Of a stretch of DNA of 12,467 nt, positions 1-6,693 are shown piece after piece. The DNA comes from Chthoniobacterales bacterium. Its GTDB lineage: Bacteria; Verrucomicrobiota; Verrucomicrobiia; Chthoniobacterales; UBA10450. Numbering within the stretch: the stretch's first letter is position 1; the number at the start of each line of letters is the position of its first letter. The stretch lies in NCBI GenBank assembly GCA_013697365.1, contig JACCXA010000221.1:1-12467 (forward strand), written 5' to 3'. The translations under genes and the position numbers were made by a program. Under the pieces are notes generated by a model, which was not told where the DNA came from, did not search any database, and saw only the letters and a list, made by a program, of their open reading frames with translations.

Positions 1-1617
1 GAAGAAAACGGCTTGCCGAAAGTTTACCTCTTCTCAACTCGGGACAAAAAGCCGATCGCCGTGACAGACGACTGGTACGCGTCCGGCGACAGCGTTTTTA
101 GCGACGACGGCAAATATCTGCTGCTCGTTTCCAGCCGGGACTTCAAGCCGACGTTTGGTCAGGGCGATTTCACCAATGTCTATCGCGACATGAGCCGCGT
201 GTATTTGGTGACACTTTCCAAGGACACACCGTCGCCGCTCGAGCCACGGAGCGACGAAGTCGGTAAAGACGACAAGAAAGACCCCGCTGCATCGCCGGAT
301 GCCAAAAAGCCGGAGGACGCCGAAAAGAAGCCGAGCCCTGCAAAGGACGAAAAAGACAAGAAGCCGGAGGAGCCGAAGAAACCGGTCGTCGTGAAGGTCG
401 ATCTCGATGGAATCCAAAGCCGCCTGGTGGCTTTGAAAATTCAACCGGCTGATTACGGCGACATTCGCATGGTCGGTGATCGCATCTTCTATCTTCGCCG
501 CAGCCTGGGGGACGAGCGCGCGGGTGATGACGACAACCCGGACAGCCGAAAATTCCATCTTTGCTCCTACAGCCTGGAAGACCGCAAAGAGACGGTGCAT
601 GGCGATGTGAACAGCTATGAAATCACGAGCGACGGCAAGAAGATGCTGGTCAAGATCGACAAGGATTACGCGATCATCGATCTGCCGAAAGAGAAGCTGG
701 AGTTAAAGGACGAGAAAGCCGGCAAAGATTTCAAACTCAAGCTGGACGGCCTCGACCTGCAGCTCGATCGCCACGCCGAATGGGCTCAGATCTACTACGA
801 AGCCTGGCGCCAGATGCGCGACTTTTTCTACGCGCCAAACATGCATGGCGTCGATTGGAAGGCGATGCGCGACAAGTACGGTGCGCTTCTCCCGTTCGTA
901 AACCACCGGAACGACCTCACCTATCTGATCGCGGAGTTGATCAGCGAATTGAACATCGGGCACGCCTACACCGGCGGCGGCGAACGCCCCGAGACCGCTC
1001 GGATCAAGCTGGGCCTTCTCGGCGCCGAGTTCTCGCGCGATCCTGCGACGCGCGCCTATAAAATCGAGCCCATCCTGCCCGGCGAAAATTGGGACGACCG
1101 CACCCGCTCGCCGCTCACGGCTATCGGCGTGAACGTCAAACCGGGCGACTTCGTTCTGGCGATCAACGGCACGCCGGTGTCGGCGCTCGCGAATCTATAT
1201 GACGCGCTCATTGGCACCGCCGGAAAATTGGTCACCCTGCGCGTAAACAGCAGGCCGAGCGACGACGGCGCGCGTGATGTCACCGTGATGCCGACTGCCG
1301 ACGAAGCGCCGCTCTACTACATCGCCTGGGTGCAAAAGAATCTGGACGAAGTTTCCAAGCGAACGAACGGCGAGGTCGGTTACATCCACATTCCCGATAT
1401 GGGCCAGCCAGGTTTGAACCAGTTCACCAAGCAATACTTCCCGCAGATCAACAAGAAAGGGCTGATCGTCGATGTGCGCGGTAACGGCGGCGGCTTCGTC
1501 TCACCGCTCGTCATCGACCGGCTGCGCCGCGCGCTCGTCATGGTGAATATCGCCCGCAACGGCATGCCGTCGGAAATCCGCCTCAAACCTTCCTCGGCCC
1601 GATGGTCACGCTCATGA
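1..1617 (+). CDS. Tricorn-type S41 protease, upstream part (5' cut by window, frameshifted at 1574-1576)
   Basis: This is the C-terminal half of a tricorn-like serine protease, a large peptidase that degrades short peptides. The reading frame is open from base 1 and there is no convincing start, so the gene begins upstream. In order I see the end of a beta-propeller region (about 1-770), interrupted by a Lys/Asp/Glu/Pro-rich linker (about 262-390). A helical C1 region follows (769-985) with EAWRQMRDFFY and SELNIGHAY, whose His (961-963) is the likely catalytic His. Then come a PDZ-like domain (about 1009-1263, GVNVKPGDFVLAINGTPV) and the start of the S41 core (GYIHIPDMG and DVRGNGGG). The residue before the His is Gly, where I recall an assisting Ser in the archaeal enzyme. 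After codon GAA at 1573-1575 the frame goes wrong and ends in a spurious TGA at 1615-1617; the true continuation is in another frame. Family members are roughly 1,000-1,100 residues long. Confidence 0.9.
   Translation, partial: EENGLPKVYLFSTRDKKPIAVTDDWYASGDSVFSDDGKYLLLVSSRDFKPTFGQGDFTNVYRDMSRVYLVTLSKDTPSPLEPRSDEVGKDDKKDPAASPDAKKPEDAEKKPSPAKDEKDKKPEEPKKPVVVKVDLDGIQSRLVALKIQPADYGDIRMVGDRIFYLRRSLGDERAGDDDNPDSRKFHLCSYSLEDRKETVHGDVNSYEITSDGKKMLVKIDKDYAIIDLPKEKLELKDEKAGKDFKLKLDGLDLQLDRHAEWAQIYYEAWRQMRDFFYAPNMHGVDWKAMRDKYGALLPFVNHRNDLTYLIAELISELNIGHAYTGGGERPETARIKLGLLGAEFSRDPATRAYKIEPILPGENWDDRTRSPLTAIGVNVKPGDFVLAINGTPVSALANLYDALIGTAGKLVTLRVNSRPSDDGARDVTVMPTADEAPLYYIAWVQKNLDEVSKRTNGEVGYIHIPDMGQPGLNQFTKQYFPQINKKGLIVDVRGNGGGFVSPLVIDRLRRALVMVNIARNGMPSEIRLKPSSARWSRS
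1574..1576 (+). other. Frameshift site in tricorn gene (one missing A)
   Basis: The frame in use before this point (codon starts such as 1570 and 1573) must move back by one base to continue in the frame of 1578. Adding one A to the AAA run gives TCG GAA AAT CCG CCT CAA, that is S-E-N-P-P-Q, and restores the family sequence without any gap. This is the simplest repair. An error elsewhere between about 1550 and 1580 is less parsimonious. Confidence 0.8.
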
Positions 1618-1982
1618 ACGAGTTTTCCGCCTCTGATGGTGACTTGTTTCCGTTTCGCTTCAAGTCGTTGGGCCTCGGAAAACTCATTGGCAAACGGAGT
1701 TGGGGCGGCGTTGTTGGTATTCGCGATTCGCTCCCGTTTGTCGACGGCGGGACGCTCAACCGGCCAGAGTTTGCGCCTTACTCAAAGGATGGGAAAGATT
1801 GGGTGATCGAAGGTTACGGTGTCGATCCCGACATCGTCGTCGACAACGACCCGCTGAAAGAGTTCCGCGGCGAAGATCAGCAGCTAAATAAAGGGCTGGA
1901 GGAAATCCAAAACGAGCTGAAGACGAGGCGCTACGATTTGCCCCCGGTCCCGCCGTATCCGAACCGAAATCCTGCGAAGTAG
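1578..1982 (+). CDS. Tricorn-type S41 protease, downstream catalytic part of the same gene
   Basis: This is the continuation of the tricorn protease in a different frame. Reading from 1578 gives PPQTFLGPMVTLMNEFSASD, which joins smoothly to the upstream PSE if one A is added to the AAA run at 1574-1576. The segment carries the nucleophile region NEFSASDGD; the Ser at 1632-1634, followed by Asp, corresponds to the tricorn Ser-Asp pair. It also has the conserved GKLIGKRSWGGVVGIR stretch and IEGYGVDPDI, whose Glu is the probable charge-relay Glu. The normal end follows, with a Pro-rich tail and TAG at 1980-1982. An independent start at ATG 1602 is possible on paper, but it would lack the PDZ and catalytic His, so I treat this as one gene. 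All downstream catalytic motifs are intact, which favours a sequencing error or a very recent mutation. Confidence 0.9.
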   Translation, partial: PPQTFLGPMVTLMNEFSASDGDLFPFRFKSLGLGKLIGKRSWGGVVGIRDSLPFVDGGTLNRPEFAPYSKDGKDWVIEGYGVDPDIVVDNDPLKEFRGEDQQLNKGLEEIQNELKTRRYDLPPVPPYPNRNPAK

Positions 1983-2006
1983 GCATTCAATCACGGCGCG
2001 TTTGAT

Positions 2007-2123
2007 TGTCATCCGGCGCGGAGTGCAACGAAGTCGAGGGGTATTCCGCGATAGGGAAGGCGTCGCGTGGAACGAGATCGTCGATCTAGCCCGCGAGATC
2101 CTCGACTTTGGCTCGGGATGACA
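2007..2123. repeat. Palindromic REP/MITE-like intergenic element
   Basis: The outer arms are inverted copies of each other. TGTCATCC (2007-2014) pairs with GGATGACA (2116-2123), and AAGTCGAGG (2031-2039) pairs with CCTCGACTT (2100-2108). The arm segments are separated by unequal unpaired bases: 16 on the left and 7 on the right. The roughly 60-base interior holds a smaller palindrome, AGATC-GTC-GATCT, and a CGCGA/TCGCG pair. The element fills almost the whole gap between the tricorn stop and the next gene. It has no coding capacity and resembles short non-autonomous palindromic elements of the REP or MITE kind. Mobility is inferred only; no target duplication is obvious. Confidence 0.6.
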
Positions 2124-2146
2124 ACGACTTCGCGCCGGAAAACGTA

Positions 2147-3061
2147 ATGATCCACGTCCTTGATACCCTACAGCTCGGCCGCCCCGGCATTATCGCCGCC
2201 ACGGCCCTCGAAACCGACCAAGGCATCGCCCTTTTCGATACCGGGCCAGAATCGACCTTTGATAACATCGCAGCTGAACTTGCCCGCATCGGCGCACGGT
2301 CCGAAGAGATGCGTCATGTCTTCTTGAGCCATATTCACTTCGACCACGCAGGCGCCGCGTGGCGGTTCGCGGAACTCGGCGCCACGGTTTACGTGCATCC
2401 GCGCGGTGCACGGCACCTGATCGATCCCGCCAAGCTCGTCGAGTCGGCGACGCGCATCTTCGGCGACGACATGCAACAGCTCTGGGGGCGAATCTCTCCC
2501 GTTCCGAAGGACCGCATCCAAGTTCTCGAGGACAGGGATATCGTCCGTGTGGGCGGTATCGAAATCCGGGCCATCGCGACCCCGGGTCATGCGAGCCACC
2601 ATCACGTTTATCACTGGGACGACACCGTTTTTGGTGGAGACATTGCGGGTGTTCGCCTGGGGAGTGGTCCGCCAATTCCGCCTTTCGTTCCGCCGGAGTT
2701 ACACGTGGAGTCATGGCATGAATCCCTTGAGAAGATTGAGGGTCTGCAGCCTGCCAGGCTTTACTTGCCCCACTTTGGGCTGGTCGCGGGATCTGTTTCT
2801 ACGCACTTGGAAGCGGTCGACGCACGCGTCCGGGATTGGGCGGCCTGGTTCCGGGATCGGCTTTGCCGGGGCGAGGATGAGGCTCAACTGATCCCTGCAT
2901 TCGCCGCACACGAAGCTTCCGAGTTGCGCGCTGGCGGTGCGACAGCAGACGGGGTGGCAGACTATGAGGCGGCCGATCCCAGCTACATGGCGGTCACGGC
3001 GGCGGCCCGTTATTGGAGCAAGTACCACCCGAAAGAAATCGGCGGTCACGCAGCGCACTAG
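2147..3061 (+). CDS. Metallo-beta-lactamase-fold hydrolase (304 aa)
   Basis: This is a zinc-dependent hydrolase of the metallo-beta-lactamase superfamily; the substrate cannot be deduced. The metal-binding signature SHIHFDHAG gives H62, H64, D66 and H67. Further ligands are H148 (TPGHASHH), D165 (FGGDIAG) and H209 (YLPHFG), so the dinuclear site looks complete. A C-terminal extension of about 90 residues after the fold is helical and ends with a region around ARYWSKYHPKEIGG. I chose ATG 2147 because a weak purine-rich GGAAAA lies just upstream and the protein then begins directly with the first strand (MIHVLDTLQL). An in-frame TTG at 2108 would start inside the right arm of the palindromic repeat and add 13 poorly conserved-looking residues. 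There is no signal peptide, so it is likely cytoplasmic. It converges on the UPF0173 gene, an unrelated branch of the same superfamily. Confidence 0.88.
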   Translation: MIHVLDTLQLGRPGIIAATALETDQGIALFDTGPESTFDNIAAELARIGARSEEMRHVFLSHIHFDHAGAAWRFAELGATVYVHPRGARHLIDPAKLVESATRIFGDDMQQLWGRISPVPKDRIQVLEDRDIVRVGGIEIRAIATPGHASHHHVYHWDDTVFGGDIAGVRLGSGPPIPPFVPPELHVESWHESLEKIEGLQPARLYLPHFGLVAGSVSTHLEAVDARVRDWAAWFRDRLCRGEDEAQLIPAFAAHEASELRAGGATADGVADYEAADPSYMAVTAAARYWSKYHPKEIGGHAAH

Positions 3062-3195
3062 CAAGAATCTGCAGATCCGCGCGCGAAGCAATTCATTCGG
3101 CACGCGCTAGAAATCCCTCCCCGACGTTATTCGTGCTTGTCACGATGAAAGTAGCCCCAGACCCCCAAGACAGGCGAGAGGCAAACGGCGGCAGC

Positions 3196-3878
3196 TCAGA
3201 TCTCAATGGTTTCGCCAATCCCAGGAAGGAGCAACTCCCTCCCGGCGGCTCGTGCTGTAGCCAAAGCCGCGCCTCTGTCCAGCTTGATGGGCGGAAGGTG
3301 TCGTAGTGGACGCCGACAAACTTTGTCACGCCGACGAGATCCGCCGCCCGCAGGGCTTCTTCGATTCCCATCGTGTAGAAGTCGCCGATCGGGAAGACCG
3401 CGAAGCGCAACTTCGTTTGATCACCGACCAACTTCATGTCGAGCGTGAGCGCCGTATCGCCAGAGTAATAGAAATTTCCGTCCGCCGTTTCGACCACGAA
3501 GCCACACGGATTCCCCCCGTAGCTTCCGTCGGGCAGGGAACTGCTGTGAATGGCACTGGTGAGTTTCACCCGGCCGAAATCCGTCGTGGCCGCACCGCCA
3601 TGATTCATCGCCTGGACATTCTTAAGGCCTTTCTTGGACTCAAACCAGTCGCCGACTTCGTACGGCGCGATGACCGTGGCGCCGGTCCGCTGCGCGATCG
3701 CAATGACACCAGCGACATGGTCCTCATGCCCATGGCTGACGAGGATGAAGTCGGCCTTGATTTCGTTGACGTCGATCTCCTTTGCGAGCGGATTTGGTGT
3801 GACGAAAGGATCGAAAAGCAAAGATTTCCCAACCGCCTCGACGGCGAAGCACGCGTGTCCGTAATAAGTGAGTTTCAT
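3196..3878 (-). CDS. UPF0173-type metal-dependent hydrolase (frameshifted near its 3' end)
   Basis: This is a small metallo-beta-lactamase-fold protein of the UPF0173 family, predicted to be a cytoplasmic metal-dependent hydrolase of unknown substrate. It begins MKLTYYGHACFAVE and carries the metal motif SHGHEDHVAG (H49, H51, D53, H54), H111, D141 (YSGDTAL) and H191 (GVHYDTF). After YDTF the frame as given reads RPSSWTEAR and runs on to a stop at 3093-3095, giving an atypical 261-residue product. Adding one C to the CC run (complement of 3293-3294) gives instead PPIKLDRGAALATA and an end in LPGIGETIEI with TGA at 3196-3198. The repaired protein is 227 residues, the usual size for the family, with the expected PPIK and IGETIE tail. 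I therefore place the gene end at 3196. The ATG at 3876-3878 has no clear ribosome site. Confidence 0.88.
3293..3294 (-). other. Frameshift site in UPF0173 gene (one missing C on the coding strand)
   Basis: The coding strand reads GACACCTTCCGCCCATCAAG. Making the CC run (opposite 3293-3294) into CCC changes the translation from DTFRPSS to DTFPPIK and recovers the conserved C-terminus and family length. This is the second apparent one-base loss in a short homopolymer in this window. Confidence 0.8.
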
Positions 3879-4245
3879 ACGCTCGATACTTGAGCTGAGA
3901 TAGGGAGCCCGTCACGATCTCTTGTGTCATGAGTCATCTCCCAGGCCAACAATGCCGTGACGCTCCGAACGAGCGCGTTATTCTAGAGAATTCATGGCCA
4001 GCACGACCTACTGAGTAATCCAGGAGCCGGAAGCAAGGCGGCACGGCCGCCCGCGGCCTTACGCTCCGACGAAGGGCTCGGGCTGCACGCCGGCAATTTG
4101 ATGCTTAACGATTACACCACCTTCGTCGCGCAGTGGCTTCTGGAAGAAGCTGATTCTGTCTGGCGAAGGCGTTCTGCGCGGCGGTGAGAAAAACGATTGC
4201 CGGTCGCGCGGTTCAAAGGCTAAGTGGTGCGCTGACGTTCCGCCG
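3879..4245. other. Gene-free leader between UPF0173 gene and sucC (367 bases)
   Basis: This stretch separates two divergently transcribed genes and must contain the promoters of both. I see no convincing gene. Possible but weak signals are a sigma70-like pair for the TCA operon, GTGACG at 3957-3962 and TATTCT at 3979-3984 with a 16-base spacer. There is also a short stem CGCTC/GAGCG (3961-3965 with 3971-3975) inside that spacer, and a GC-rich hairpin GGCGG-loop-CCGCC at 4037-4051 without a T-run. If the pair is real, the sucC mRNA would have an untranslated leader of about 250 bases. A 28-codon ORF (4101-4187) is present but unsupported. Confidence 0.5.
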
Positions 4246-5433
4246 ATGAACATTCACGAGTATCAAGCGAAGGAGTTGCTCCAGAAATTCGGCGTCGCGA
4301 CACCCGCTGGCAAGGCGGCCCGCACGGCGCAGGAAGCAGAGCGAGCCGCGGAAGAACTCGGTACCAGCGATCTCGTGGTGAAAGCGCAGGTGCATGCGGG
4401 CGGGCGCGGCAAAGGGACGTTTGCGAATGGATTCAAGGGCGGTGTGCATCTTTGCCAATCGCCGAAGGAAGCTCGCGAGATTGCGTCGAAAATGCTCGGT
4501 CAGACCCTCGTAACTCATCAGACCGGAGCGGCCGGTCGTGTCGTCAATACGGTGCTCGTTGCCCAATCAGTTGAAATCGAGCGCGAGATTTATTTCGCCA
4601 TCGTGCTCGATCGCGCGACCGGCGCCCCAATGATCGTGGCGAGCACGGAGGGTGGCGTCGAAATCGAAGCCGTGGCGGAGAAGTCTCCGGAGAAGATCCT
4701 GCGCGAACCGGTCGACCGGCTGGCTGGGCTACAGCCATATCAAACGCGGAAGCTGGCGCGCCAGCTCGGGTTCACCTCGGCGCAGGTCAAGTCATCGTCG
4801 AAACTGTTTGACGGGCTCTATCGCATTTTCCTCGCCCTGGATTGCTCGATGGTGGAAGTAAATCCGCTCGTCGTAACGGACAGGGGCGAGGTCCTCGCGC
4901 TCGATGCGAAATTCAACTTCGATGACAGCGCGCTTTACCGGCATCCCGAGATCGCGGCGCTGCGGGATGTGGGAGAAGAAGATCCGCGCGAGGTCGAAGC
5001 GTCCAAATACGGCCTGAACTACATCGGCTTGGATGGCAATATCGCCTGCCTGGTGAACGGCGCTGGCCTGGCGATGGCCACGATGGACATCATCAAATTT
5101 TATGGTGGAAGCCCGGCAAACTTTCTCGATGTGGGCGGTGGTGCGACGGAGGAACAGGTCACCCAAGCCTTCAAGCTCCTGGTTTCCGATGAGAATGTGA
5201 AGGCCATCCTCGTGAACATCTTCGGCGGCATCATGAAATGCGACGTGATCGCGCAGGGCATCGTGAACGCGGTCAAAGCGGTTAAACTGCCGGTGCCGCT
5301 CGTCGTCCGCCTGGAAGGAACCAACGTCGAAGCCGGAAAGAAGATTATTGCCGAATCGGGACTCGCTGTAATCACCGCGGACGATCTAGGAGACGCCGCG
5401 CAAAAGGCCGTCGAGGCGGCAAAAACAAAATGA
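4246..5433 (+). CDS. sucC: Succinyl-CoA synthetase (ADP/GDP-forming), beta subunit
   Basis: This is the beta subunit of succinate-CoA ligase, which with the alpha subunit interconverts succinyl-CoA and succinate with formation of ATP or GTP in the TCA cycle. At 395 residues it has the normal length. The N-terminus MNIHEYQAKELLQKFG, the ATP-grasp segment VKAQVHAGGRGKGTF (about residues 45-60) and the metal-site region MVEVNPLVVT are visible. So are the C-terminal CoA-ligase motifs NFLDVGGGA and VNIFGGIMKCDVIAQGI and the end region RLEGTNVEAGKKI. ATG 4246 is supported by the family N-terminus, although there is no clear ribosome site ahead of it. The TGA stop overlaps the start of the VOC gene in the sequence ATGA, so the two are probably translationally coupled. 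It is the first gene of a four-gene operon. Confidence 0.98.
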   Translation: MNIHEYQAKELLQKFGVATPAGKAARTAQEAERAAEELGTSDLVVKAQVHAGGRGKGTFANGFKGGVHLCQSPKEAREIASKMLGQTLVTHQTGAAGRVVNTVLVAQSVEIEREIYFAIVLDRATGAPMIVASTEGGVEIEAVAEKSPEKILREPVDRLAGLQPYQTRKLARQLGFTSAQVKSSSKLFDGLYRIFLALDCSMVEVNPLVVTDRGEVLALDAKFNFDDSALYRHPEIAALRDVGEEDPREVEASKYGLNYIGLDGNIACLVNGAGLAMATMDIIKFYGGSPANFLDVGGGATEEQVTQAFKLLVSDENVKAILVNIFGGIMKCDVIAQGIVNAVKAVKLPVPLVVRLEGTNVEAGKKIIAESGLAVITADDLGDAAQKAVEAAKTK

Positions 5434-5810
5434 AGGTCACCAAAATCGGGTTTGTCGGAATCCCTGTTACGGACATGAAACGGGCGCGCGCTTTCTACGA
5501 AGGCGTGCTGGGGCTCGAAGTTGCCGAAGAGATGGCGGAGGGAAAATGGATCGAGTATTCCCTCGGCGATGACACGCTCGCGATCGCGAACCTCGAAACG
5601 GGCTGGCTTCCTTCCGATCAAGGAACGGGCGTCGCCCTTGAAGTGGAGGACTTCGACGCTGCCATCAACAAATTAAGGGTCGCCGTGATTCGCTTCGCCT
5701 GGGAGCCGTTCGAATCTCCCATCTGTCGCATGGCGATCGTGCAGGATCCGGACGGGAACAAGATCATCATTCACAAGGTGAAAACAGCCCACGAAAAAGG
5801 CGGCGGTTGA
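5430..5810 (+). CDS. VOC-fold (glyoxalase/bleomycin-resistance-like) protein inserted between sucC and sucD
   Basis: This is a 126-residue single-domain vicinal-oxygen-chelate protein. The typical VOC pieces are visible: a first strand ending in GIPVTDMKRARAFYEGVLGL (residues about 10-29), the central GVALEVEDFDAAINKL, and the closing IVQDPDGNKIIIHK. Where many VOC enzymes have metal-binding His at the first strand and before the AFEV-like strand, this protein has Phe/Val and Gly/Val. A classical glyoxalase I activity is therefore doubtful. It is also not an obvious methylmalonyl-CoA epimerase, though that VOC enzyme would fit a succinyl-CoA context. Its ATG overlaps the sucC stop (ATGA), and its TGA shares one base with the sucD ATG (TGATG). 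That arrangement implies coupled translation and perhaps roughly equal output with both subunits. The function is unknown. It is likely cytoplasmic. Confidence 0.9.
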   Translation: MKVTKIGFVGIPVTDMKRARAFYEGVLGLEVAEEMAEGKWIEYSLGDDTLAIANLETGWLPSDQGTGVALEVEDFDAAINKLRVAVIRFAWEPFESPICRMAIVQDPDGNKIIIHKVKTAHEKGGG

Positions 5811-6691
5811 TGTCTGTCCTCGTCGACAAAAACACCCGCCTCTGCGTGCAGGGTATCACCGGGAGCGCGGGCGGATTTCATGCGAAGCAATGCATGGAAT
5901 ACGGCACGAACGTTGTCGCGGGCGTTACTCCTGGGAAAGGTGGCCAGAAGTTTGAGGAGAAGGTCCCGGTTTTCGACACCGTCGCGGAAGCCCGTCAGGA
6001 AACGGGCTGCAACGTGTCGGTTATTTTTGTTCCGGCGGCCGGGGCAGCTGATGGAATTCTGGAAGCGGTCGACGCTGGCGTGGAGCTGGTCATCTGCATC
6101 ACGGAAGGCATCCCAGTCATGGACATGATGCGCGTGAAAGCGCAGACCTCCGGCAAACCCAGTCGACTGATCGGACCGAACTGCCCAGGAATCATCACAC
6201 CGGGCCAATGCAAGATCGGGATCATGCCAGGTTACATTCACAAGCCCGGTAGCGTGGGTGTGATCTCCCGCTCCGGAACATTGACCTACGAAGCGGTCTG
6301 GCAATTAACCTCCCGCGGCCACGGCCAGTCGACTTGTATCGGCATCGGCGGCGATCCGATTAACGGCATGTCGCACCTCGACGCCGTGAAGCTTTTCAAT
6401 GACAATGCCGAGACGCACGCGATCATTTTGATCGGCGAAATTGGCGGCTCAGGGGAGGAGGAAGCAGCGGAATGGATCAAGGAAAATTGCGACAAACCAG
6501 TGGCGGCCTTCATTGCCGGTGCGACGGCACCGCCGGGGCGGCGCATGGGACACGCTGGGGCGATTGTCTCGGGAGGGAAGGGGACGGCAGCGGGGAAGAT
6601 CGAAGCCTTGAAAGCTGCCGGCGTGGCCGTAGCTGATACTCCAGCGACGATGGCGGATACATTACTAGAGCGAATGAAAGGCCGGAACTGA
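5810..6691 (+). CDS. sucD: Succinyl-CoA synthetase (ADP/GDP-forming), alpha subunit
   Basis: This is the alpha subunit of succinate-CoA ligase, carrying the CoA site and the phosphorylated His. The protein is 293 residues, typical of the family. It has the N-terminal CoA-binding Rossmann segment (GITGSAGGFHAKQCMEYGT) followed by VAGVTPGKGG. It also has the conserved RLIGPNCPGIITPGQCKIGIMPGYIH (residues about 121-146), the GVISRSGTLTYEAV segment, and GIGGDPINGMSHLD. The catalytic phospho-His lies in RRMGHAGAIVSGGKGTA (H248). I chose ATG 5810 over the in-frame TTG at 5807 because MSVLVDKNTRL matches the family start. An AAAAAGG stretch about nine bases upstream may serve as ribosome site. It overlaps the VOC gene by one base and ends 2 bases before citrate synthase. 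Confidence 0.98.
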   Translation: MSVLVDKNTRLCVQGITGSAGGFHAKQCMEYGTNVVAGVTPGKGGQKFEEKVPVFDTVAEARQETGCNVSVIFVPAAGAADGILEAVDAGVELVICITEGIPVMDMMRVKAQTSGKPSRLIGPNCPGIITPGQCKIGIMPGYIHKPGSVGVISRSGTLTYEAVWQLTSRGHGQSTCIGIGGDPINGMSHLDAVKLFNDNAETHAIILIGEIGGSGEEEAAEWIKENCDKPVAAFIAGATAPPGRRMGHAGAIVSGGKGTAAGKIEALKAAGVAVADTPATMADTLLERMKGRN

Positions 6692-6693
6692 TC

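Noticed and set aside
34..600. 188-codon minus-strand ORF opposite the tricorn gene
   Set aside because: It is an antisense shadow of a well-supported coding region in a GC-rich genome, with Arg/Val/Leu-rich low-information sequence and no recognisable motif.
2190..2714. 174-codon minus-strand ORF opposite the MBL-hydrolase gene
   Set aside because: It is an Arg-rich antisense frame without motifs, while the plus strand has a complete metal site.
3306..3893. 195-codon plus-strand ORF opposite the UPF0173 gene
   Set aside because: It is an exact antisense shadow. The minus strand carries the conserved metal-binding motifs.
3957..3984. Sigma70-like promoter pair GTGACG/TATTCT with 16-base spacing
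   Set aside because: Each box matches only four of six consensus bases, so it is not strong enough to list as its own feature. It is mentioned in the leader entry.
4037..4051. GC hairpin GGCGG-loop-CCGCC before sucC as a terminator or riboswitch part
   Set aside because: The stem is five base pairs with no T-run, and nothing around it matches a riboswitch core I know.
4101..4187. 28-codon plus-strand ORF (MLNDYTTFVAQWLLEEADSV...) in the leader before sucC
   Set aside because: The amino acid texture is protein-like, but it is short, has no ribosome site and no family I recognise. It could be a gene remnant or chance.
4059..4253. 64-codon minus-strand ORF upstream of sucC
   Set aside because: It has no motifs and poor composition, and it overlaps the sucC start.
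5430..5810. VOC protein as methylmalonyl-CoA epimerase
   Set aside because: The context with succinyl-CoA synthetase is tempting, but expected metal ligands and epimerase-type sequence features are not visible, and no mutase gene is nearby.
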